Assembly (NCBI RefSeq): GCF_000686905.1
Contig: NZ_JMLW01000014.1
Coordinates: forward strand, 1-64,000
Origin: Marinospirillum insulare DSM 21763
Lineage (GTDB): Bacteria; Pseudomonadota; Gammaproteobacteria; Pseudomonadales; Halomonadaceae
Direction of reading: 5' to 3'
DNA length: 64,000 bases
Positions 10,907-20,452 of this stretch are shown here, in pieces. Position numbers and translations under genes: made by a program. Position 1 is the stretch's first letter. Each line of letters begins with the position of its first letter. The notes beneath the pieces were generated by a model. The model was not told where the DNA came from and did no database searches. It saw only the letters and a program-made list of their open reading frames with translations.

Positions 10907-10995
10907 AACACAACCTCAACTTAATGTATAAAATAACTAGCTTCCTTTTTAGGCAGCGCATTATAGCAACTTTTTAGCTAGCCTCCTAACAGGGT

Positions 10996-11931
10996 TTATT
11001 TAGCTTGTTGCAATTCTCTTACTTCTTCCATTAAACGTGTCACACGACTCACTAGTTGTGAACGGCTAGCTTCTAGTGAAGACAGTATTTCTTCCTGCTC
11101 AACTAACTTAGATTGCAAGTCATCTGGCAGTATTTGATTCATCTCTGTTGTGAGTTGAGCAAGCTGTTTTTGCAAGGCTTCTAGTTGTTTACGCTGGTCT
11201 TGATCACGCAAACGCTGATCAAAAGCACTAGTCGTTAGGCTAATTTCTGCAAGGCGCTGATTAAGTTCATTAATATGAAAATTAAACTCATCGGTATTGC
11301 TTTTAAGATTGCTGGCTAAGCTTTTGCTTTGGGCTAAAGCAGACTCACTTGCTGCCAGCGAGGTGGCTAATTGCTTCTCTAACTTATCCAAGCCATTATT
11401 CAATTGCTGTGTTTTACTATCTAGTTTGCCTATAGCAGAACGAATCTCTTTATGAGCTTCATTGTTTTTGGATTTCTCTGAAATAAGTGAATTAATTGTA
11501 GCTTTTGTTTCCTCTAATTGATTATTAAAACTACTACCTGCTGAAGATAAGTCTTCACCGGTTTCAGAAAGACGTATTTCTAGCTCTTGGATTCGATCCG
11601 CTAGCAAGCCTAAGGACGCCTGCTGTTGTTGAGCTTGCGTGTATTGCCAAACCAAAACTCCTAAAGCAGCAGTGGCTAAACCTATAGCCAACCAGCTTTT
11701 AAAAGAACTAGCAGGCTGAGTCGCTTGTAATTTTTCTTTTATTGGTTGCGTTTCAGGTGTTGGCTTGGCTTCTGGTGATGGCTTAGGTTCTTGTATTGGT
11801 TTGGCTTCAGACTGACTAGCATGGGCTGACTGTTTTTTAGTTGCCTCTGTCGCTTCTGCCCTCTCTCCGGTTGGCTTGGCAGCAGCTTCTACTTCTTCAA
11901 TTTCTAAGCGTGGCTCTTTACGGTTAGGCAT
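10996..11931 (-). CDS. Single-pass membrane protein with long coiled coil, function unknown
   Basis: Protein of 311 residues. The cytoplasmic N-terminus (about 1-70) is rich in Pro, Glu, Lys and Ala with PEAKPTPE-type repeats. One membrane segment follows (about 78-98, WLAIGLATAALGVLVW), then about 200 residues of predicted coiled coil (SLGLLADRIQELEIRLSE through VTRLMEEVRELQQ). Topology resembles HemX-like or other periplasmic coiled-coil proteins, but there is no catalytic motif. It stands alone between rhlB and sodB. Confidence 0.75.
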   Translation of the reverse strand: MPNRKEPRLEIEEVEAAAKPTGERAEATEATKKQSAHASQSEAKPIQEPKPSPEAKPTPETQPIKEKLQATQPASSFKSWLAIGLATAALGVLVWQYTQAQQQQASLGLLADRIQELEIRLSETGEDLSSAGSSFNNQLEETKATINSLISEKSKNNEAHKEIRSAIGKLDSKTQQLNNGLDKLEKQLATSLAASESALAQSKSLASNLKSNTDEFNFHINELNQRLAEISLTTSAFDQRLRDQDQRKQLEALQKQLAQLTTEMNQILPDDLQSKLVEQEEILSSLEASRSQLVSRVTRLMEEVRELQQAK

Positions 11932-12074
11932 AAGGTCAATTCACCAGTGGTTATTCTGTTTTCAAATTTCAATCTATTTTGCCAAGAAGTCGAGGGAGTA
12001 GCTACTGTAACTTTTTTTAAAAAGTAGCTAGCTAGTTAAACCTGCTAGGGTATATCCCACTAAATAGCTCGGGT

Positions 12075-12103
12075 TTGTAAGACTTGCTAGTGAATGTTAT
12101 TAT
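12075..12103 (+). promoter_or_regulatory. Putative sigma-70 promoter of sodB
   Basis: TTGTAA (12075-12080) and TATTAT (12098-12103) are separated by 17 bp, in a gene-free stretch of 288 bp. It would give a leader of about 110 nt before sodB. Apart from this I see no recognisable site in 11932-12219. Confidence 0.5.
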
Positions 12104-12219
12104 TCTCGCGTTGATTGATTTGTATCAGCCCCTTGAAATTAACTGATACAGGCACCATCTAGTTAATAGAACCAATAGCTACAACCTCACTTGATGAGTA
12201 ATAAAAAAGGAGATTCACC

Positions 12220-12804
12220 ATGGCTTTTGAATTACCCGCACTACCTTTTGCAAAAGATGCACTAGAACCACACATTTCTTCTGAAACACTCGACTTCCAC
12301 CACGGTAAACACCACCAAACCTACGTTACCAAGCTAAATGAGCTAGTACCTGGTACTGAGTTTGAAGGTAAAAGCCTAGAAGAAATTATTAAAGCTGCAC
12401 CAGCTGGTCCAGTATTTAACAATGCTGCACAAGTTTGGAACCACACTTTCTACTGGAATAGCCTAAGCCCAAATGGTGGTGGTGCTGCAACTGGTGCTAT
12501 TGCTGATGCGATTAATGCAAAATGGGGTTCTTTTGCTGAATTCCAAAAAGAGTTTGATAACAAAGCTGTTAACAACTTTGGTGCATCTTGGACTTGGTTA
12601 GTTAAAAATGCTGCTGGCGAACTAGAAATTGTTAATACTTCTAACGCTGGTACACCCATGACTGAAGGTCACACTGCACTACTGACTGTAGACCTTTGGG
12701 AACACGCTTACTACATTGACTACCGCAATGCGCGTCCTAAGTACCTAGAAGCTTTCTGGGCACTAGCTAACTGGGACTTTGTTAACCAAAACTTTGCTGG
12801 TTAA
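12220..12804 (+). CDS. sodB: Iron superoxide dismutase
   Basis: Cytoplasmic SodB of 194 residues (E. coli has 193). It converts superoxide to oxygen and hydrogen peroxide. Metal ligands are at the expected places: His27 (DFHHGKH), His75 (WNHTFYW), Asp158 and His162 (DLWEHAYY). Signatures of the Fe type are visible (AQVWNHTFYW, FGASWTWL). It has a strong ribosome-binding site (AAAGGAG) and an efficient terminator immediately after, so it is monocistronic. Codon use is strongly biased: 10 of 15 leucines are CTA, consistent with high expression in this organism. Confidence 0.97.
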   Translation: MAFELPALPFAKDALEPHISSETLDFHHGKHHQTYVTKLNELVPGTEFEGKSLEEIIKAAPAGPVFNNAAQVWNHTFYWNSLSPNGGGAATGAIADAINAKWGSFAEFQKEFDNKAVNNFGASWTWLVKNAAGELEIVNTSNAGTPMTEGHTALLTVDLWEHAYYIDYRNARPKYLEAFWALANWDFVNQNFAG

Positions 12805-12820
12805 TATTAGCGTTTAGCAG

Positions 12821-12850
12821 AAAACCCCAACTCAGTGTTGGGGTTTTTTT
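12821..12850 (+). terminator. Rho-independent terminator of sodB
   Basis: Perfect 10-bp stem (AAAACCCCAA at 12821-12830 with TTGGGGTTTT at 12838-12847), 7-nt loop, ending in a run of T residues to 12851. Confidence 0.92.
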
Positions 12851-12879
12851 TGCCTTTTAGAAAGTTATTGTCAATTAAA

Positions 12880-13461
12880 ATGAATTATTTAGCACACTTA
12901 CATTTAGGTGGCTCGCGCCCTAACCAATTGCTTGGTAGCCTTTATGGTGACTTTGTGAAAGGCCCTTTAAAAGGCCACTACCCTGCAGAGTTAGAAGCAG
13001 CCATTCATCTGCATAGACGTTTAGATGCTTGGACAGATCAGCACCCGCTCATAACAGAAGCTAGATTAAGGTTTAGCCCTGAGTTAAGGCGTTATTCGGG
13101 CATTGTCTTAGACGTGTTCTTTGATCATGCTTTAGCTGTTAATTGGGCAAGCTATTCCCACGAACCTTTAGCTGTTTTCACTCAAAATTTTTACAAATTG
13201 CTAGCCAAGCAAACCAGTCTACCCGGTCGCTTGGTTAAAGTGGCGCCTTGGATAATTGAAGAAGATTGGCTAGGTAGCTATCAAGAGTTTGAAATTCTTC
13301 AAACGGTTCTCAAGGGTATTTCTTACCGCTTAAAACAGCCAGGAGTTTTAGCACCCTTTTGGCCAGAACTAGAAGATAACTACCTAGTATTGTTAAATGA
13401 CTTTCAGGAAATTTACCCTCAGCTTATTGAGTTTGCAGAAGAGCATTGGCTAGTCAATTAA
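12880..13461 (+). CDS. acpH: Acyl carrier protein phosphodiesterase
   Basis: AcpH of 193 residues, the same length as the E. coli enzyme. It removes the 4'-phosphopantetheine prosthetic group from holo-ACP. The typical N-terminus MNYLAHLHLGG and the sequences LLGSLYGDFVKG, HRRLDAWTDQHP and DVFFDHALAVNW carry the His/Asp residues of this HD-like family. The start is ATG 12880; the frame stays open back to 12835, but that stretch is the sodB terminator. No strong ribosome-binding site is seen. Its last 12 bp overlap the convergent gene that follows. Confidence 0.9.
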   Translation: MNYLAHLHLGGSRPNQLLGSLYGDFVKGPLKGHYPAELEAAIHLHRRLDAWTDQHPLITEARLRFSPELRRYSGIVLDVFFDHALAVNWASYSHEPLAVFTQNFYKLLAKQTSLPGRLVKVAPWIIEEDWLGSYQEFEILQTVLKGISYRLKQPGVLAPFWPELEDNYLVLLNDFQEIYPQLIEFAEEHWLVN

Positions 13462-14004
13462 GTGCTGATGCATTAAATCTAGGCCACTGGTTAGTTCTGA
13501 ACCTAACAAGCGCTCTGCGTAGGTTTCTAAATTACCTAGCTCACAAATGACTCGCTCTCGCCCTTCGCCCCAACCTTCAATATCAAACCCAAAACGTCTC
13601 CAAAAGTTGCGCCTAGCTGCCAAAGGCTCTAATACCAGTGATTGTGGTGCTTTTAAACGGCCTGTTATTACAGCTGTTTCAGGTAAAACATTGTTGAGCG
13701 TGTTAATTAGGGTGTTAACAAGAAAACTAGAAACTCCCTGACCAGATAAAGGGTTAGCATTTTCTAAATCAATAAGGGGCTGCGTTCCTACTAGATCAAT
13801 AATTTTAACTTGTTGATCAGCAGTAAGGGTTAAACTCATCCTTGCTCTATGTACCTGACCATCAAGTTTAGCTGCAAAGTTTAAGCCCAACTCTGAACGC
13901 TTAATGTCGGTATAAAAACCTGCGCTACCTCTAGGAATAGAAACAGGTTGTTTAATGCCTTCTAATAATTGCAGCATGCGTCGATAGTTGTTATTCAATG
14001 CCAT
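13450..14004 (-). CDS. Hypothetical protein, possibly GNAT-like
   Basis: Protein of about 184 residues that I do not recognise with confidence. The C-terminal sequence AARRNFWRRFGFDIE resembles the cofactor-side end of GNAT acetyltransferases (N-x3-Y/W-x3-GF), and the core has alternating hydrophobic strands. GTG 14007 and ATG 14004 are adjacent start candidates; I chose ATG. It overlaps the end of acpH on the opposite strand by 12 bp. Confidence 0.6.
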   Translation of the reverse strand: MALNNNYRRMLQLLEGIKQPVSIPRGSAGFYTDIKRSELGLNFAAKLDGQVHRARMSLTLTADQQVKIIDLVGTQPLIDLENANPLSGQGVSSFLVNTLINTLNNVLPETAVITGRLKAPQSLVLEPLAARRNFWRRFGFDIEGWGEGRERVICELGNLETYAERLLGSELTSGLDLMHQHLID

Positions 14005-14084
14005 CACTCCCTGTTTTTTTCACTTCCACAACTTTACTTAAGGAACCCCTTAAATACTGTAAATAATGTTAGCACTAAGTAACG

Positions 14085-15374
14085 TTAGTTTAAAAATACA
14101 TAAAAGTGTAGTGCGATTAGCTGTACTAACAACAAAACACCTACATAACCTAAATTCCAGCGCGTGAAAGCGTAAGAAGATAACCCATAACGCCCTTGCA
14201 TGGCTAAATGCGTACCAGACAAAGGTGACAAACTCACCCCCAATGCCCAAGCCATTAAAAACACTAACGCAAGCAGGTTAGGGTCTTCAACCCAAGGTGA
14301 AAATAAGCCACCTGCCGTAGCAATCGTAATAACAGGATGAACACCCAAGCCAGATATAGCCACCAAAACCAAAAGTAGCAACCAAGCTTGCCAAGGTCCA
14401 AAGTAATCTAACTGTAAGGAAAATTCTGCAGCTTGTAATGCTGAGCCTAAACCAGCGGCCAAAACACCTGCCGACAAAAATAAGAGTGTCTCACCCGACA
14501 TACTCGGCAGAGTAATTTCAATATGTTGGCGCAAATATTGCGCTGCCTTATAGCGATAGCGCACCAGCAGAAGTACCAGTGTAAATAGGATAGACAGTAA
14601 AGAAACCAGCGTTAAAACAGGGATGCTTTCATCTAGGGTGTGAATAGCTAACACACTAACTGCTAAAACAAAGGGAAGCGTTAATGCTTGCCAGTGCATA
14701 GGGTAGGCATCAGTATTTTTAGCTTCTGGGTTAGCTAGCAACAAGCTACCAGCAATAACTAAGCCTAAAGCAGCCAAGACTAAACCTACTGGCATCAACT
14801 TCCACAAACTAGCGCCTGGTGCACTCATTAAAACTACGCCCATAGAAGCAAAAAAAGGCGACCAGTGTGCTGCCAAGGTGAAGCCACGGGTAATCACTAA
14901 GGCTTGTAGTGGGGTTAAACCTTTTTTTATGGCTAGACGGTCTGCCATAATAATCATGGCAGAAAAATTAATGACCGCTCCAAAGGCATGTACGCCTAGC
15001 AGGGTTTTCCAGAGAGCAGCGCGTCCAAGGGGTAACTTTTCTTTAGCTGCTAAGTCAGTAATGGCTATTAGCCTTAAAAAACTAACTGATAACAACATGC
15101 TAACCAAGCCCTGATTACCCTCTAGTGCTTTTAGCCACCAAAAAGAACCTGTGTGCTTAAATTGCCCAAAAACTAAACCTAAAGTGCCTAAACCTAACAT
15201 GACCAGCACTTGGATTCTTTGCAAAGGTTGTAGGCTAGAAAACATTCGGCTAGCCGCAAACCAGGCAAAGCATCCGGCTAAACCAGCTAAAAAAGGCCAA
15301 CCAAAGCTGCCAACCAAGGCAAGAATAACCATAATAAATAGGCTATAGCCTGTTAGCGGGTCTGCTTTTAACAT
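14085..15374 (-). CDS. Polytopic membrane protein, possible ion/anion permease
   Basis: Very hydrophobic protein of 429 residues with about 11-12 predicted membrane segments. Features such as GVHPVITIATAGG and LGVSLSPLSGTHLAMQGRYG resemble the paired re-entrant motifs of the ion transporter (CitM/ArsB/DASS-like) superfamily, but no specific substrate can be named. Its ATG overlaps the plsX stop codon by one base (TAATG), so translation is probably coupled to the yceD-rpmF-plsX unit. Confidence 0.65.
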   Translation of the reverse strand: MLKADPLTGYSLFIMVILALVGSFGWPFLAGLAGCFAWFAASRMFSSLQPLQRIQVLVMLGLGTLGLVFGQFKHTGSFWWLKALEGNQGLVSMLLSVSFLRLIAITDLAAKEKLPLGRAALWKTLLGVHAFGAVINFSAMIIMADRLAIKKGLTPLQALVITRGFTLAAHWSPFFASMGVVLMSAPGASLWKLMPVGLVLAALGLVIAGSLLLANPEAKNTDAYPMHWQALTLPFVLAVSVLAIHTLDESIPVLTLVSLLSILFTLVLLLVRYRYKAAQYLRQHIEITLPSMSGETLLFLSAGVLAAGLGSALQAAEFSLQLDYFGPWQAWLLLLVLVAISGLGVHPVITIATAGGLFSPWVEDPNLLALVFLMAWALGVSLSPLSGTHLAMQGRYGLSSYAFTRWNLGYVGVLLLVQLIALHFYVFLN

Positions 15375-16399
15375 TATTTTTGAGGCGAGTTAAGTTTTTG
15401 CATGGATAGCTGTAATTGATCAGCAAGTCCCTGCCTGGCTTCAGTAGCTGCTCGCGTTATAGCATAAGAAAAGCCTTTAGCATCTGCATTGCCATGACTT
15501 TTAACCACGCAGCCCTGCAACCCAAGAAAACTGCCACCATTGTAGCGTACTGGATCCATTTGCTGCTTCAGCTTGTGTAGTAACGGCCGCGCCATCAAGC
15601 CCACCAAACGGCTATAAAGGTTTTTATGAAATAAATCTTGAATTTGGCCTGACAAATAACGCGCTAAACCTTCACTGGTTTTTAAAGCTATATTGCCTGT
15701 AAAACCGTCGCAAACCACTAGATCAACTTCACCACTAAATACTTCATTGCCTTCAATATAGCCAAAGTAATTAACACTAGGGTGGCCTTCTAACAGCTGT
15801 GCAGTTGCTTTGACTAAACTATTGCCTTTAATGGCTTCATGCCCAACATTAAGTAAGGCAACGCTAGGTCTGACCTTACCTTCAATTCGCTTAACCATAA
15901 CTGATCCCATTAGAGCAAATTGCAACAAGTGCTCTGGCTGGCAATCAATATTTGCACCTAAATCTAGCAGGTAAGTTCGACCTTTATAAGTAGGAATGGC
16001 AGTGCTAATGGCTGGCCTTTCTACACCTGGCAACATCCCAAGGTAATAGCGGCTAATTAACATTAAAGCACCCGTATTGCCGCCACTTACCACACCTTGG
16101 CATCGACCTTCAGCCACTTGCTTAACAGCTAAATGCATAGAGGAGTTTTTTCGGCTACGCAAAACCGAGGCAGGGGCTTCATCCATACCTATGGTGTCAT
16201 TGCTAGCTAATAGATGAATACGATCAGCAAACTCACTGCTAAGGTGATGCTGTAAAAGAAGGGTTTGTAGCTGTTGCTTGTTGCCTAGGAGGGTAACGCT
16301 AAGAAGGGGGTCTTGCAGCAGGGCTAATAGCACGCCTGCAATATTAGTACGGGGACCTAAGTCCCCGCCCATAGCATCTATAGCTAGGTTAATCTGCAC
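15374..16399 (-). CDS. plsX: Phosphate acyltransferase PlsX
   Basis: PlsX of 341 residues, which makes acyl-phosphate from acyl-ACP for phosphatidic acid synthesis. The signature N-terminus INLAIDAMGGDLGP, the segment ASNDTIGMDEAPASVLRSRKNSSM and GFTGNIALKTSEG are present. Usual position behind rpmF (25 bp gap). In other gammaproteobacteria fabH usually follows plsX, but here a membrane protein gene takes that place. Confidence 0.96.
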   Translation of the reverse strand: MQINLAIDAMGGDLGPRTNIAGVLLALLQDPLLSVTLLGNKQQLQTLLLQHHLSSEFADRIHLLASNDTIGMDEAPASVLRSRKNSSMHLAVKQVAEGRCQGVVSGGNTGALMLISRYYLGMLPGVERPAISTAIPTYKGRTYLLDLGANIDCQPEHLLQFALMGSVMVKRIEGKVRPSVALLNVGHEAIKGNSLVKATAQLLEGHPSVNYFGYIEGNEVFSGEVDLVVCDGFTGNIALKTSEGLARYLSGQIQDLFHKNLYSRLVGLMARPLLHKLKQQMDPVRYNGGSFLGLQGCVVKSHGNADAKGFSYAITRAATEARQGLADQLQLSMQKLNSPQK

Positions 16400-16424
16400 A
16401 ACACTGACCCGTGCAGACTAATAC

Positions 16425-16604
16425 TTAATCTTCGTCTTTATTAATAACTTGCTTACCACGGTAAAAGCCTTCTGCAGTCACATGGTGACGGCGGTGAACT
16501 TCACCAGTGGTTGCATCAACAGCCAAAGCTGGAGCGGTTAGAGAATCGTGTGCACGACGCATGCCACGTGCAGAACGGGTTTTTTTAGATTTTTGGACAG
16601 CCAT
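16425..16604 (-). CDS. rpmF: 50S ribosomal protein bL32
   Basis: Small protein of 59 residues starting [20 protein letters not shown] and containing [19 protein letters not shown], typical of bL32 of the cysteine-free type. It has a good ribosome-binding site (GGGAG) and lies between yceD and plsX, the canonical order. The zinc-binding cysteines of C+ L32 forms are absent. Confidence 0.97.
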   Translation of the reverse strand: MAVQKSKKTRSARGMRRAHDSLTAPALAVDATTGEVHRRHHVTAEGFYRGKQVINKDED

Positions 16605-16641
16605 GATTTACTCCCAGGTTTACTAAGCCAAACTTTAAAAT

Positions 16642-17178
16642 TCATTGCCCGGATTTAAGTGATTTTTTCAAATCAGCCAGAGCACTAAAAGGATTTTCTT
16701 TCTTTGTAGTTACTTGAACTTCAGGCTGCTGCTCGTTGAACTGCCCTGGTAGCTGACAACCACCTTCTGGATGATAAGCAACCAAAGGTAGGGCTAGGAT
16801 CAATTCATCTTCTAAAGCAGGCAGAAGATCGAGTTTCTCATTTTCTATGAATACTGGCTCATGCGTTCGAGGCAAATTCACTGCCGCTTCTTCGCTAGTC
16901 ACCAATCCCCACATAAATTCGTTCTCAAGTGTCTGACTTACAGCTTCCAGACAACGCTGGCATTCTAGTGTCACTTCACCCCTAACTTTTCCTTGAACTT
17001 GCAGCAGTCGGTGCTCGCCTAGGCTGAACTGCAACTCATAATGAGCTTCACCTTCAGCACTCACTAGCATTTCCTGCAGCCTGCGCATGTTTTGCATAGG
17101 TAAATCAATACTGATTACACTTTCTGCACTACATAACTTCCAAGGATCTAGCGGGTGACGCAAGTATTCATTTTGCAT
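16642..17178 (-). CDS. yceD: YceD (DUF177), 23S rRNA accumulation protein
   Basis: Protein of 178 residues with the conserved VTLECQRCLEAV motif of the DUF177 family and the acidic central segment (DLLPALEDELILALPLVAYHP). It is needed for normal 23S rRNA levels in E. coli and chloroplasts. The start is ATG 17178; a TTG nine bases upstream is in frame. The strong promoter at 17195-17223 would place the transcript start only about 10 nt before this ATG, and no Shine-Dalgarno is visible. Confidence 0.92.
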   Translation of the reverse strand: MQNEYLRHPLDPWKLCSAESVISIDLPMQNMRRLQEMLVSAEGEAHYELQFSLGEHRLLQVQGKVRGEVTLECQRCLEAVSQTLENEFMWGLVTSEEAAVNLPRTHEPVFIENEKLDLLPALEDELILALPLVAYHPEGGCQLPGQFNEQQPEVQVTTKKENPFSALADLKKSLKSGQ

Positions 17179-17194
17179 AAAATTCAAGCGCGTA

Positions 17195-17223
17195 ATAATA
17201 GAGTGACTTTAGCTAAGTGTCAA
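17195..17223 (-). promoter_or_regulatory. Strong sigma-70 promoter of yceD-rpmF-plsX
   Basis: On the minus strand TTGACA (17223-17218), a 17-bp spacer and TATTAT (17200-17195) form a near-consensus promoter. This agrees with the high expression expected for a ribosomal protein operon. The predicted start near 17188 leaves a very short leader. Confidence 0.8.
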
Positions 17224-17315
17224 AGAACAAAACACTTAAGCACAAAATTAACAGGACAAACCTGTAAGGGCGACTATTCTATGCTTTTGCAAAGAACAAG
17301 TCACCCTTATTCACT

Positions 17316-20300
17316 TTAAGACTCTTTACTGTTAGCTAGGTTTTTCTTACCAAAGATTTTTTGTACAACTACAAAGAACAAGGGAATAAAGAAAATACCC
17401 AAGAAAGTACCCACTAGCATACCACCCAACACACCCGTACCTATGGCGCGCTGCGCACCAGAACCTGCACCTGTTGCTATAGCTAAAGGCAAAACACCTA
17501 AACCAAAAGCCAGTGAGGTCATGATAATGGGACGCAGGCGGTCTTTAACAGCACTTAAAGTGGCTTCTATCAGTTCCATGCCTTGCTCTAAGTTAGCTTT
17601 AGCAAACTCAACAATAAGAATCGCATTCTTACTGGTTAAACCTACTGTTGCCAACATGGCTACTTGGAAATAGATATCTTGTTCCATACCACGAATAGAG
17701 CTAGCTAGAACCGTACCTAGAATACCTAGAGGTGCCACTAACATCACAGAGGTAGGCACTATCCAGCTTTCATAAAGTGCTGCTAAACAAAGGAAAACAA
17801 CCAATAATGACAAGGCATACAGCAAGGGTGCCTGAGAGCCAGCATCGCGCTCTTGGTAAGACAACCCACTCCAATCCACACTGAAACCTGGAGGTAACTG
17901 ACTAACCAGACGCTCAACTTCAGCCATGGCTTCGCCTGAGCTAATACCTGGTGCAGCTTCACCCTGCACTTCCATAGCTGCTACGCCGTTAAAGCGCTCT
18001 AAACGAGGAGAACCATAATCCCAACGTGTAGAAGCAAAGGCTGCAAAGGGCACCATTTCACCTTGGTTATTTTTAACTGACCAAAGCAATAGGTCTTCAG
18101 GTGACATACGAAACTCAGCTTCTGCTTGCATGTAAACACGCTTAACTCGGCCTCTATCTATAAAGTCATCTATGTAAGAGCCACCCCAAGCGGTTGAAAG
18201 CGTAGCATTAATTTCTGCCATAGATAGACCTAAAGCAGATGCACGAGCGGTATCTATATCAATACGGAACTGAGGTGTGTCTTCTTGACCATTAGGACGA
18301 ACACGCATTAACAATTCACTTTGGTTAGCCATTCCTAACAACTGGTTACGCGCATTAAGTAAGCCTTCATGCCCTTGACCAGCGTTATCTTTTAAGAAGA
18401 AGCTAAAGCCTGCAGCAACACCTAATTCAGGCATAGCCGGTGGCGGGAAGGTAAAAGCTATGGCATCTTTTAAACCTTGCCAGGCCCCCATAGCGCGTCC
18501 AGCAACAGCGGTAGCTGCAGTTTGAGGTGTAGTACGCTCAGACCAGTCTTTTAACTTAACAAAGGCAATGGCTGCGTTTTGTCCAGCACCACTAAAGCTA
18601 AAACCCTGAATAGTAAATACTGAGTCAACCACACTTTTTTCATTTTGAATAAAGTGGTCCTCTAACTTATAAATACTTTCCATAGTGCGCTCTTGCGTTG
18701 CACCCACTGGGGTAATCACTTGCGAGATAAGCACACCCTGATCTTCAGGAGGTAAGAAAGAACTAGGCAGACGAACAAACATCCAACCCATAACCACCAC
18801 TAGTAAAGCAAACACCAACATAAAACGACCTGGGCGTAAAAGTATGCCTTTTACACCACGGCGATAAGTGCTACTACTGCGATCAAAATTACGGTTAAAC
18901 CAGCCAAAAAAGCCTTTCTTTTCGTGTGTTTCACCTTTTTTAATGGGCTTTAGCATGGTGGCACAAAGTGCGGGGGTTAATACTATGGCAACCAATACCG
19001 ACAAGCCCATAGCAGAAACAATGGTGGCGGAGAACTGACGGTAAATAACCCCTGTAGAACCTGACATAAATGCCATAGGTACAAACACAGCAGAAAGCAC
19101 TAAACCAATACCAACCAGCGCACCAGTAATTTGATCCATCGACTTACGCGTGGCTTCCAAAGGCGACAAGCCTTCTTCCGACATGATTCGCTCGACGTTC
19201 TCTACAACAACGATGGCATCATCGACCAGCAAGCCTATCGCTAACACCATGGCAAACATGGTTAACATATTAATAGAGAAGCCTAGGGTTGCCAAAATAC
19301 CAAAAGTACCCAAAAGTACTACGGGTACTGCGATGGTTGGGATAATGGTTGCTCGTATGTTCTGCAAGAATAGGAACATAACCAAAAACACCAATACAAT
19401 CGCTTCTACCAGAGTAGTAAAAACCCCTTTAATAGAAACGCGTACAAAAGGTGTGGTATCAAAAGGAATAACCACTTCCAAACCTTCAGGGAAAAAAGGT
19501 TTTAGCTCTTCCATTAGTTCTGCAATATTCTCAGCAGTTTCTAAAGCATTACCACCAGAAGCCAAAGAAATAGCTACACCACTGGCTGCTTTACGATTAT
19601 AGCGTGTTTTATACGCATAGCTTTCTGCACCTAACTCTACCTTAGCTATATCACCTAAACGTAAAAGCGAGCCATCAGTATTGGCACGAATAACAATCTC
19701 TCGAAACTCTTCTGCTGTTTGCAAGCGATCTTGAGCATTAATAGTAGCGTTTAGCTCCTGACCTTCAATTGCTGGGGTCCCACCTAACTGACCAACCGCT
19801 ACTTGCGCATTTTGGCCTTTAACTGCGGCAATCACTTCGTTACTGGTTAACTTGTAGGTATCTAGTTTTTCTGGGTTAAGCCATATACGCATTGCATACT
19901 TGGCACCAAATACCTGCACTCGCCCTACACCTGGTACACGACTTAAAGGTTCAGCAAGGTTAGTACTCACATAGTCTGAAATATCAGCACGAGTCATTTT
20001 TCCATCACTGGATACAAAAGCTAATACCTGCAAGAAACCGGTACTAGATTTGTTAACGCGCACTCCTTGCTCCTGAACCGTTTGTGGCAACTGCGGCATA
20101 GCTGCCTGAACTTGGTTTTGTACTTGCACCTGCGCAGTATCTGGATCGGTACCTGTAGCAAAAGTTAAGCTAATTTGAGCTGAACCGTTAGAGGAGCTGT
20201 TAGATGAAAAATACAATAAGCCATCTAAGCCGGTTAGGTTTTGCTCTATCACTTGAGTTACTGAGTTTTCTACAACTTGAGCAGAAGCACCTGGGTAGGA

Positions 20301-20441
20301 AGCACGAATATCAATTGAAGGTGGCGCAACTGGCGGATACATAGAAACTGGCAAATTAAAAACTGCCAAGCCCCCAGCCAACATAATAATAATTGCGATC
20401 ACCCATGCAAATACAGGACGATCTATAAAAAAACGAGCCAT
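17316..20441 (-). CDS. RND multidrug efflux inner-membrane transporter (AcrB/MexB type)
   Basis: HAE1-family pump of 1041 residues. It starts with the typical [20 protein letters not shown] and has twelve membrane segments plus two large periplasmic loops. The proton-relay aspartates are in [18 protein letters not shown]. It begins 11 bp downstream of the periplasmic adaptor gene. No TolC-like outer membrane gene and no adjacent repressor gene are present, so the channel and regulator must be encoded elsewhere. Substrates cannot be deduced. Confidence 0.95.
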   Translation of the reverse strand: MARFFIDRPVFAWVIAIIIMLAGGLAVFNLPVSMYPPVAPPSIDIRASYPGASAQVVENSVTQVIEQNLTGLDGLLYFSSNSSSNGSAQISLTFATGTDPDTAQVQVQNQVQAAMPQLPQTVQEQGVRVNKSSTGFLQVLAFVSSDGKMTRADISDYVSTNLAEPLSRVPGVGRVQVFGAKYAMRIWLNPEKLDTYKLTSNEVIAAVKGQNAQVAVGQLGGTPAIEGQELNATINAQDRLQTAEEFREIVIRANTDGSLLRLGDIAKVELGAESYAYKTRYNRKAASGVAISLASGGNALETAENIAELMEELKPFFPEGLEVVIPFDTTPFVRVSIKGVFTTLVEAIVLVFLVMFLFLQNIRATIIPTIAVPVVLLGTFGILATLGFSINMLTMFAMVLAIGLLVDDAIVVVENVERIMSEEGLSPLEATRKSMDQITGALVGIGLVLSAVFVPMAFMSGSTGVIYRQFSATIVSAMGLSVLVAIVLTPALCATMLKPIKKGETHEKKGFFGWFNRNFDRSSSTYRRGVKGILLRPGRFMLVFALLVVVMGWMFVRLPSSFLPPEDQGVLISQVITPVGATQERTMESIYKLEDHFIQNEKSVVDSVFTIQGFSFSGAGQNAAIAFVKLKDWSERTTPQTAATAVAGRAMGAWQGLKDAIAFTFPPPAMPELGVAAGFSFFLKDNAGQGHEGLLNARNQLLGMANQSELLMRVRPNGQEDTPQFRIDIDTARASALGLSMAEINATLSTAWGGSYIDDFIDRGRVKRVYMQAEAEFRMSPEDLLLWSVKNNQGEMVPFAAFASTRWDYGSPRLERFNGVAAMEVQGEAAPGISSGEAMAEVERLVSQLPPGFSVDWSGLSYQERDAGSQAPLLYALSLLVVFLCLAALYESWIVPTSVMLVAPLGILGTVLASSIRGMEQDIYFQVAMLATVGLTSKNAILIVEFAKANLEQGMELIEATLSAVKDRLRPIIMTSLAFGLGVLPLAIATGAGSGAQRAIGTGVLGGMLVGTFLGIFFIPLFFVVVQKIFGKKNLANSKES

Positions 20442-20452
20442 TAAGCTACTCC

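Noticed and set aside
10907-10995. LexA box for the rhlB-dinG unit
   Set aside because: No CTGT-N8-ACAG pattern found upstream of the pair.
12835-12879. Upstream extension of acpH
   Set aside because: Runs through the sodB terminator; AcpH of related bacteria starts at MNYLAH.
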